Part shown: positions 26,265-32,594 of the stretch, piece after piece
Position numbering within the stretch: the stretch's first letter is position 1
Layout: each line of letters starts with the position of its first letter
DNA from: an uncultured Alistipes sp.
GTDB taxonomy: Bacteria; Bacteroidota; Bacteroidia; Bacteroidales; Rikenellaceae
Assembly (NCBI GenBank): GCA_949286165.1
Contig: CASDZK010000035.1
Coordinates: 1 to 57,274, forward strand
Reading direction: 5' to 3'
DNA: 57,274 nt
Notes under the pieces: model-generated
The model's input: the letters and a program-made list of their open reading frames with translations, nothing else
Databases searched by the model: none
Told to the model about the DNA's origin: nothing
Translations under genes and position numbers: made by a program

Positions 26265-27860
26265 ATGCCGCACTCCGACAAACGTTTTCTGTGGGGTATT
26301 ACGCTGGTGGTTACGCTGGGAGGACTGCTGTTCGGGTACGATACGGCAGTCATCTCCGGCACTACCGGCGCTCTCGAACACTATTTCGTGTCGCCCCTTT
26401 TCGACGATCCGGAAGCGGCCCGCGCCGTCATTGCGCAATACAAGGTCATTGTCGGGCTGTGTCTCGGCATGATCCTGTTTTTCGCCGGTCTGTTCCTGCA
26501 TAAGCTCTATGCGCCCCGTCGGGCATGGACTTATACGGCGCTCGCGGCAGCCGCCTGCCTTTGGATTCTCTTTTCGCAAGTGGTGTCGCTCCCGGCCGAA
26601 ATGACCGAGAACATGGGCAGTTCCATCAAGGGCTTTACCATTTCCAGCGCTTTGATCGGCTGTGTCCTGGGCGGTGCGTTGGGCGGCAGCGTCTCGCAGC
26701 GTGTCGGTCGCAAGCGGGGCTTGATGTTGGCGGCGATTCTCTTTTTGGTATCGGCGGCCGGTTCGGCCTTGCCCGACACGCTCAACTGTTTCGGCACGGC
26801 CGACATCAGCTCGCTCATCATCTATCGTATTATTGGCGGCATCGGGGTAGGGCTGGCCTCCATGCTTTCTCCCATGTATATCGCCGAGGTGGCGCCCGCC
26901 CATTCCCGCGGTCGGTTGGTGTCGCTCAACCAGTTTGCCATCATCTTCGGCATGCTGGTCGTCTATTTCGTCAATTACGCCATCGCCCGTATGGGAAACG
27001 AGGAGTGGCTGAATACTATCGGTTGGCGATGGATGTTCGCGTCCGAAATCGTTCCGGCCGCGCTGTTCTTCATCCTGCTCTTTTTCGTTCCCGAAACGCC
27101 CCGTTACCTCATGATGAAGGGGGCCGACGACAAGGCGCGCCTGTTGCTCGACCGGTTGCACGGGACCGAAGCGGCGCAAATCGAGTTCCGGCAGGTCAAG
27201 GAGAGTTTCGCGCAGAAAGACGGCGCGTGGCTGTCGTTCGGCGGGCTGGTGCTGTTGGTCGGCATTCTCATCTCGTTCTTCCAGCAGGCCGTGGGTATCA
27301 ATGTCGTGTTGTATTATGCGCCTGAAATTTTGCGGACCATGGGACTGGCTACCGACGCGTCGCTCTTCCAGACCATTATCGTCGGCGTCATCAACCTGAC
27401 CTTTACCGTGGTGGCCATCCTCACGGTGGACCGCTTCGGGCGCAAGCCGTTGATGATTCTCGGCGCCGCCGTCATGGCCGTCAGCATGCTGTTGTTGGGC
27501 TTTACGTTCTATTTCGACAGCGTGGGCATAGGCAGCTTCCTGCTGATGCTGGTCTATACGGCCGCTTTCGCCGTGTCGTGGGGACCGGTGGCGTGGGTGC
27601 TTATTGCCGAAATCTTCCCGAATTCCATCCGCGGAGCCATGGCTATTTCAATAGCCGTGCAGTGGTTGGCCAATTTCTCCGTGTCGTGGAGTTTCCCCAT
27701 ACTGAACGAAAACCGCGTGCTGACCGAGGCTTTCCATCACGGATTCGCCTATTGGATCTATGCGGTCATGGGAGTCTTGGCCGTTCTGTTCATCTGGAAA
27801 ATGGTTCCTGAAACGAAGGGGCGTACATTGGAGGATATGGAAAAACTCTGGAAAAAATAA
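26265..27860 (+). CDS. xylE: D-xylose:H+ symporter, MFS sugar porter
   Basis: 531 residues. It aligns with E. coli XylE along nearly its whole length: G-Y-D-T-A-V-I-S-G in TM1, R-I-I-G-G-I-G-V-G-L-A-S-M-L-S-P in TM4-5, the sugar-binding F-Q-Q-A-V-G-I-N-V-V-L-Y-Y in TM7 (Gln-Gln and Asn), D-R-F-G-R-K-P, and C-terminal P-E-T-K-G-R. Between TM1 and TM2 it carries about 65 extra residues with two hydrophobic segments (about 66-86 and 89-108), absent from the E. coli protein, which would add a transmembrane hairpin. It imports xylose with protons for XylA and XylB. A terminator follows. Confidence 0.92.
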   Translation: MPHSDKRFLWGITLVVTLGGLLFGYDTAVISGTTGALEHYFVSPLFDDPEAARAVIAQYKVIVGLCLGMILFFAGLFLHKLYAPRRAWTYTALAAAACLWILFSQVVSLPAEMTENMGSSIKGFTISSALIGCVLGGALGGSVSQRVGRKRGLMLAAILFLVSAAGSALPDTLNCFGTADISSLIIYRIIGGIGVGLASMLSPMYIAEVAPAHSRGRLVSLNQFAIIFGMLVVYFVNYAIARMGNEEWLNTIGWRWMFASEIVPAALFFILLFFVPETPRYLMMKGADDKARLLLDRLHGTEAAQIEFRQVKESFAQKDGAWLSFGGLVLLVGILISFFQQAVGINVVLYYAPEILRTMGLATDASLFQTIIVGVINLTFTVVAILTVDRFGRKPLMILGAAVMAVSMLLLGFTFYFDSVGIGSFLLMLVYTAAFAVSWGPVAWVLIAEIFPNSIRGAMAISIAVQWLANFSVSWSFPILNENRVLTEAFHHGFAYWIYAVMGVLAVLFIWKMVPETKGRTLEDMEKLWKK

Positions 27861-27890
27861 TCTTTTGTAAAACTACTGACTTTTTACCCG

Positions 27891-27949
27891 ATTGTCCCGG
27901 CCGAAAGGTTTGCCATGACCTCTTTCGTGCCGGGACGATCATTTTTTTC
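27891..27949 (+). terminator. xyl operon terminator
   Basis: GTCCCGGC (27894-27901) pairs with GCCGGGAC (27929-27936). CGAAAG/CTTTCG extends the stem around one bulge, and seven T residues follow at 27942-27948. Confidence 0.8.
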
Positions 27950-28230
27950 GCTGCGGGACCGGAAGTCATTCCGCCGAAACGCTTGTCCGATAATCCGGTG
28001 TCCGTTGCCGTTCCCCTGTGTTGTCGGGACGGGAAAAACCGGAATTTTGTTCGTTCCGGCGGGTAATCCGAATTCGGATGTTAAAACGCCTGTCCGTGTT
28101 TCGTCTGCAAAGTTGAGTCGTTGCGGCCGGCTGCCGTTTTGCGAAAGTCCGGAAGGAAAAGTCAGTTCTTTTTCGGTTGTTCGTTTCCTGTCGAATGGTT
28201 ATTTTTACCCGAAAAAAGAAGATATCGTTT
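27950..28230. other. Upstream region of the GH105 gene
   Basis: About 280 bp without a credible gene, repeat or consensus promoter. The GH105 promoter should be here but no TTTG/TAnnTTTG pair stands out. Confidence 0.35.
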
Positions 28231-29346
28231 ATGAAAAACGGAATGATATGGGGAATGGCGGCGGCATTTTGGCTGCTGTTGAACGGTTCGGCGTCCGCGC
28301 GTGACAAATATTTCAAACGTTTTCCGGAAGAGGCGTCTCCGAAAAATATCGGGATGTCGTTGGTTGGGCGTTTTCTGGTTTCCGAACACATGTTACACGG
28401 GAAAAAATGGATTCATTATGCGGAGGTGTGTACCTGGTACGGCGCATTGCGATATGCCCGGGCGACAGGAGACACGGTTTTGGTCCGTCGGCTTCGGAAC
28501 CGGTTCGAGCCGCTTTTTGCGGAAGAAAAAAACTATTTGCCCGTTAAAAACCACGTTGATTTGAATATGTTCGGTTGTCTGCCATTGGAATTTTACCGAA
28601 TAACCGGCGACCGGCGTTATTACGAATTGGGATTACCTTATGCCGACACCCAGTGGGCTTTGCCGGAAGACGTCACTCCGGCGCAGAAAGCGTGGGCCGA
28701 CCGAGGATTGTCGTGGCAGACCCGTCTTTGGATCGACGATATGTTTATGATTACGATCGTGCAGGCGGCGGCTTATCGGGTTACTGGCGATCGCCGGTAT
28801 ATCGAGCGTGCGGCACGGGAAATGGCCGTTTATCTGGATAGTTTGCAGCGGCCGAACGGTCTGTTTTTCCATGCTCCCGACGTGCCCTTTTATTGGGCGC
28901 GGGGAAACGGGTGGATGGCGGCCGGCATGACCGAACTGCTGCTTTCCATGCCGGACGATGTCCCCGAGCGGGAGCGCATCCTTGCCGGATATTGCCTGAT
29001 GATGAAAAGCCTGTTGGACTGTCAGTCCGAAAACGGAATGTGGAACCAACTGGTGGACAAGGCCGATTGCTGGCCTGAAACTTCCGGATCGGCCATGTTC
29101 GCTTATGCGATGATAACCGGCGTGAAACGCGGTTGGCTCGATGCCCGTGTTTATGGACCGGCTGCCCGGCGGGCCTGGCTGGCGCTCGTTTCATATGTCG
29201 GCGACGAAGGAGAGGTCCGGGAGGTTTGCGTGGGTACGAATAAACGGAACGACCTGCGATATTACTACGACCGTCCGCGCGTAGCGGGCGATTATCATGG
29301 GCAGGCGCCCGTACTCTGGTGCGCTTGCGCGTTATTGGAAGAATAG
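28231..29346 (+). CDS. GH88/GH105-type unsaturated glycuronyl hydrolase
   Basis: 371 residues from the ATG opening M-K-N-G-M-I-W-G, which gives an SPI signal peptide ending near A-S-A-R; the longer in-frame start adds non-signal residues. The (alpha/alpha)6 barrel carries H-V-D (Asp110) and W-I-D-D (Asp169/170), matching the two catalytic Asp of YteR-type enzymes. It also has A-D-T-Q-W (138-142) and R-G-N-G-W (224-228). These enzymes remove unsaturated uronic acids from lyase products such as rhamnogalacturonan fragments. It is exported rather than cytosolic. It ends 2 bp before the convergent GH18 gene. The exact glycan is unknown. Confidence 0.9.
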   Translation: MKNGMIWGMAAAFWLLLNGSASARDKYFKRFPEEASPKNIGMSLVGRFLVSEHMLHGKKWIHYAEVCTWYGALRYARATGDTVLVRRLRNRFEPLFAEEKNYLPVKNHVDLNMFGCLPLEFYRITGDRRYYELGLPYADTQWALPEDVTPAQKAWADRGLSWQTRLWIDDMFMITIVQAAAYRVTGDRRYIERAAREMAVYLDSLQRPNGLFFHAPDVPFYWARGNGWMAAGMTELLLSMPDDVPERERILAGYCLMMKSLLDCQSENGMWNQLVDKADCWPETSGSAMFAYAMITGVKRGWLDARVYGPAARRAWLALVSYVGDEGEVREVCVGTNKRNDLRYYYDRPRVAGDYHGQAPVLWCACALLEE

Positions 29347-29348
29347 GC

Positions 29349-30353
29349 CTATTGCCGCATGAGCCGACGGTACATCGTTTTCCGCAGCGTGCCTTGTCCG
29401 TCGTCTCCGTCGTATTCCCAGTACATGGCCCCGGCCAATCCGCGTTGGAGCAGGTATCGGCATTTTTCTTCGATCGATCTTTCGTCTTCGTAGCTGCAAG
29501 CGAAACGGCCTGCCGTGTCTGTCAGGTAGGGGGCGCAGGCCAGGTCGTCCCAGCGGCGTTCGTATCCCCGCATCCGCATCAGCGCCCGGTAGGGGCGGGT
29601 CCCGATCGTATCCGTACCCCGGCCGTAAAAGGGTATGCCCAACACTAACTTTTCGACGGGCATGCCGGCCGCGATGTGGGCCTCCACGGATTCTTCGCAG
29701 GAGATGCCCTGCACCCGTTCCGAACGGAATAACGGGGCGTGGTGGAACGGCGGTACGGCGATGTCGTAAGCCATGATGTTGATGAAGTCCACGTAAGGCG
29801 CGACAGCCGCGAAATCGATATGTTCCGCCGAGGCTCCCGAGGCTGCTGTCAATAGCTTTTCGGGACCTAATGCCGTCCGCAGCTCCCGCATCAGCCGGGT
29901 AAAGTTCTCCGTGTCTTCGGGCGAGGCCGATATGCCGGCCGCCGTGCTGGTCGGATATTCCCAGTCGATGTCTATGCCGTCCAGACCGTACCGTTCCGTG
30001 ATTTCGGCGCAGGCGGCGGCGAAAGCGGTCCGTTTTTCCGCCGAAGCGGCCGTTTCGCTGAATCCTCCGCTTCCCCAGCCGCCTATGGCAAGCAGCACCT
30101 TGAGTTTCGGGTTTGTTTTTTTCAGGGCGGCGATTTCCCGCAACCGGGGCTCGTTGTCGATGCGTATGCCGCCGCAGGAGTCGGCGATATGCCCGAAAGC
30201 GTAATTGATATGCGTGATGCCGAACGGGTCGGGCAGCACTTCGCTCCAGGAGGTCACGTAAGCGACAACGACGGAGGCCGGTCGTTCGGAACGGCAGCCG
30301 TTTCCGGTCAGACAAGAGATAAAAAATCCCAGATAAACAATGAATTTTTTCAT
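29349..30353 (-). CDS. GH18 family lipoprotein, chitinase/endo-N-acetylglucosaminidase-like
   Basis: 334 residues from the ATG giving M-K-K-F-I-V-Y-L-G-F-F-I-S and a lipobox-like segment ending at Cys20. In-frame codons upstream run through a terminator and into tRNA-Asp and are rejected. The TIM barrel shows the L-L-A-I-G-G-W strand (about 87-93) and the catalytic D-G-I-D-I-D-W-E (125-132) with Glu132 as acid. GH18 enzymes cleave beta-1,4-GlcNAc linkages by substrate-assisted catalysis. Short forms like this act on chitin oligomers or N-glycans. It carries no binding module. A -7 box TATCTTTG on the minus strand lies at 30378-30385. Confidence 0.9.
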   Translation of the reverse strand: MKKFIVYLGFFISCLTGNGCRSERPASVVVAYVTSWSEVLPDPFGITHINYAFGHIADSCGGIRIDNEPRLREIAALKKTNPKLKVLLAIGGWGSGGFSETAASAEKRTAFAAACAEITERYGLDGIDIDWEYPTSTAAGISASPEDTENFTRLMRELRTALGPEKLLTAASGASAEHIDFAAVAPYVDFINIMAYDIAVPPFHHAPLFRSERVQGISCEESVEAHIAAGMPVEKLVLGIPFYGRGTDTIGTRPYRALMRMRGYERRWDDLACAPYLTDTAGRFACSYEDERSIEEKCRYLLQRGLAGAMYWEYDGDDGQGTLRKTMYRRLMRQ

Positions 30354-30555
30354 GACGGCAAGACGGAGAAGTTTCCGCAAAGATAACCGATTCGGAGGAT
30401 TTGCGGGAGGTCCGTTCCGTTTTTTCTCAAAAAAGGGGAGGCGGAGCGTTCCGCAGTTGCCGGCGTGCGGTGCGGCGGATGTTCGACGGGAATGGTCCGG
30501 AGTATCCCGTGTCCGCGAAGGTCTTGGGGAGGGAATCTCCGGAAAAGAGAAGCGC

Positions 30556-30590
30556 AAAAAAAAAGTTCCGAAACGTTTCGGAACTTTTTT
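30556..30590 (-). terminator. tRNA-Asp terminator
   Basis: A perfect palindrome with half-sites AAAAAAGTTCCGAAAC (30559-30574) and its complement (30575-30590). Read on the minus strand it ends in nine T residues just after the tRNA. Confidence 0.85.
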
Positions 30591-30591
30591 G

Positions 30592-30665
30592 CGGTATGGA
30601 CGAGACTCGAACTCGCGACCTCCTGCGTGACAGGCAGGCATTCTAACCAGCTGAACTACCACACC
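30592..30665 (-). tRNA. tRNA-Asp (GTC)
   Basis: A 74-nt cloverleaf on the minus strand. The 7-bp acceptor is GGTGTGG with CCATACC (one G-U), the D arm is GTTC/GAAT, and the anticodon arm CCTGC/GCAGG has loop CTGTCAC and anticodon GTC. The T arm is GCGAG/CTCGT with loop TTCGAGT, and the discriminator is G73. The CCA is not encoded. It is the lone tRNA here, with its own promoter and terminator. Confidence 0.97.
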
Positions 30666-30684
30666 GTTTTTCTTGAATGCAATG

Positions 30685-30716
30685 CAAAGATAGGGCTTGT
30701 TTTCTTTATCTCCAAA
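30685..30716 (-). promoter_or_regulatory. tRNA-Asp promoter
   Basis: On the minus strand TTTG (30713-30716), a 20-nt spacer and TATCTTTG (30685-30692), a perfect consensus placed about 20 bp before the tRNA. Confidence 0.8.
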
Positions 30717-30887
30717 TGTAATCCGATATTTTTTTGAAATTTTTTTGCTTTTTATTTATAAGTTGTTGAGAATAAGATTTATAAAAAATTATCAAAAAAA
30801 TAGACCGACATAAAAACGGGACCCCGTTCCGTTTTTCAAGGGCGGAAACGGCCGTGCTTTTTTTCGTAAACCTTCCATAAATTCCGT

Positions 30888-30895
30888 TATATTTG
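30888..30895 (+). promoter_or_regulatory. -7 box of the Gfo/Idh/MocA gene at 30919
   Basis: TATATTTG, 23 bp before the start codon. The expected TTTG at the -33 position is replaced by a T-run ending TTTTCG near 30861-30866. Confidence 0.5.
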
Positions 30896-30918
30896 CAGAA
30901 ACAAAATTTTCGGACGCT

Positions 30919-31935
30919 ATGATCAGATTCGGCATTGTCGGAACCAATACCATTACGGAGAAGTTCCTGAAAGGAGCTTTTCTCGATCCCCGTTTTTCCC
31001 TTTCGGCCGTTTATTCCCGGCAGGAGGAACGCGCCCGCGCTTTCGCCGCCCGTTACGGCGCGCCGCATGTGTTTACCTCTTTGCATGCCATGGCGGCCAG
31101 TCCGCATGTCGATGCCGTGTATATCGCCTCTCCGAATGCGTTGCATGCGCCGCAGTCGGTCCTGTTCATGCGGAGAGGAAAACATGTGTTGTGCGAAAAG
31201 GCGTTCGCTTCCAACGCCCGCGAAGTGCGGGAGATGATCGATTGCGCCCGGACGCACGGCGTTTTGTTGATGGAAGCCATGAAACCCACGCTGCAGCCCA
31301 ATTTCCGGGTAGTGTGCGAGAATCTGCCCCGTATCGGAAAAATCCGGCGTTATTTCTCCTCTTATTGCAGCTATTCCAGCCGTTACGATCATTTGAAGGC
31401 GGGTATCGTCGAAAACGCCTTCAAGCCCGAACTTTCCAACGGGGCTTTGATGGATATCGGCGTTTATTGCATTTTCCCCATGGTCGTTCTGTTCGGCACT
31501 CCCCGACAGGTCATCGCTTCTTCCTATCCCTTATATACCGGGGTGGACGGGCAGGGGGCCGCCATTTTTCGTTACGACGATATGGACGGGCTGATCAGTT
31601 ACGCGAAGACCGCCCCGTCATCGCTTCCTACCGAGATTCTCGGCGAGGAGGGTTCCATTTTGATCGAACGTATCGGGTTGATGCAGAGCGTGAAACTGAT
31701 TCCCCGGAACGGAACGCCGGAAGATCTGACCATTCCGCCCATCGAGGGGGATATGTATTTCGAGGTCAAGGAATTTATCGACCTGCTGGAACGGGGCGAA
31801 CGCGAATCGAAGGTCAATTCGCACCGGAATTCGCTGCTTGTGATGGAGCTGATGGATGAAATACGCCGCCAGATCGGGTTGGTTTATCCGGCCGACACTT
31901 TGACGTGCGTGGAGGAACCGGCGGAGGTCGGTTGA
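30919..31935 (+). CDS. Gfo/Idh/MocA-family oxidoreductase (cytoplasmic)
   Basis: 338 residues without a signal peptide. The N-terminal Rossmann domain begins I-R-F-G-I-V-G-T-N-T-I-T and includes the nicotinamide-side motif C-E-K-A-F-A (about 92-97). The C-terminal alpha/beta domain carries D-I-G-V-Y-C near 178-183, the usual family position for catalytic or substrate residues. NAD(P)-dependent oxidation or reduction of a sugar or cyclitol is expected; the substrate cannot be inferred and no sugar genes flank it. It is monocistronic, followed by an 11-bp GAGACCGGCCC/GGGCCGGTCTC hairpin. Confidence 0.9.
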   Translation: MIRFGIVGTNTITEKFLKGAFLDPRFSLSAVYSRQEERARAFAARYGAPHVFTSLHAMAASPHVDAVYIASPNALHAPQSVLFMRRGKHVLCEKAFASNAREVREMIDCARTHGVLLMEAMKPTLQPNFRVVCENLPRIGKIRRYFSSYCSYSSRYDHLKAGIVENAFKPELSNGALMDIGVYCIFPMVVLFGTPRQVIASSYPLYTGVDGQGAAIFRYDDMDGLISYAKTAPSSLPTEILGEEGSILIERIGLMQSVKLIPRNGTPEDLTIPPIEGDMYFEVKEFIDLLERGERESKVNSHRNSLLVMELMDEIRRQIGLVYPADTLTCVEEPAEVG

Positions 31936-32036
31936 TCCGTCCGCTGTTTTTTGCAAAAGTCGTCTTGCCGAACAGCGGGAAATCTTTCAGGAAAAAGGAC
32001 GCAGGCGTTTTTTATGAGCCGAAGCGGTAAAATTAC

Positions 32037-32070
32037 GAGACCGGCCCGAAATCTCTTTGGGGCCGGTCTC
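32037..32070 (+). terminator. Terminator-like hairpin after the oxidoreductase
   Basis: 11-bp perfect stem (32037-32047 with 32060-32070) around a 12-nt loop. The following T content is low. Confidence 0.55.
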
Positions 32071-32119
32071 TTCACATATTACCAACATAAATAGTATGAA
32101 AATGATAAAATTTGTTTTT

Positions 32120-32211
32120 TCGGGCCTTCACAGGAGCGATACAACTCATAAGCTAAAACAGCTATAGTTGATTTGCAAGAACAAAAAATATCTCATCGGG
32201 CCTTCACAGGA
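32120..32211. repeat. Two 16-nt direct repeats flanking a hairpin
   Basis: TCGGGCCTTCACAGGA occurs at 32120-32135 and again at 32196-32211, 76 bp apart. Each is followed by a CGA trinucleotide after one variable base. Between them, CAACT..AGCT and AGCT..AGTTG (about 32141-32170) can fold. There are only two copies, with no further array. Confidence 0.5.
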
Positions 32212-32351
32212 ACGACCGATGGGACAAATATAATCAATTTGTTCGTATCGGACAATAAAAAGTATGAAAAATTGAAAAAAAATCGGGTTCCCCCGAACGT
32301 CGTTTTACAAACGAAGGGAGTGTCTCCTCCTCTTTGCTTTTACCGACAGAT

Positions 32352-32465
32352 TGAAAAAGGCTTCAGATGCCAGGCTTTGCTTTTCCGGGATGGGGGAGCG
32401 TACTGACGTACGTGACCGAACCCTTGGAAAGCGGTAACGCGGCAGATGAAGCCTTTGGGGCAACT
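32352..32465 (+). repeat. Dispersed inverted-repeat element, copy 3
   Basis: Homologue of copies 1 and 2. Arms AAAGGCTTCA/TGAAGCCTTT pair perfectly, while the outermost bases have diverged. In the inner stem the AAAGA/TCTTT of copy 1 is GGGA/CCCT here, another compensated change. The apical GCGTAC..GTACGT is kept. The downstream linker hairpin of copies 1 and 2 is absent. It lies in the gap before the M16 gene's 3' end. Confidence 0.7.
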
Positions 32466-32594
32466 TCTTGGATTTTTGTCGGTTGCTTTTCGTTCCGGCG
32501 GTCGAAATGAATCTCATCGGTCCGGCCTGACGAAGAGGGGGCGCGCTTTGCGGAAAGGGAAACCGGAGGCGGAAAGACCGGTCTCCCTTCGCCG

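Noticed and set aside
24918..27179. Very long minus-strand open frame opposite xylA and xylE
   Set aside because: It is antisense to two clear genes, has low-complexity His/Gln/Arg-rich composition and no family match; a base-composition artefact.
32120..32211. CRISPR array
   Set aside because: Only two short repeats, no third unit, no cas genes, and the repeat is too short.
32173..32406. 77-residue frame running into repeat copy 3
   Set aside because: Its C-terminal half is translated repeat DNA; similar peptides arise from each copy.
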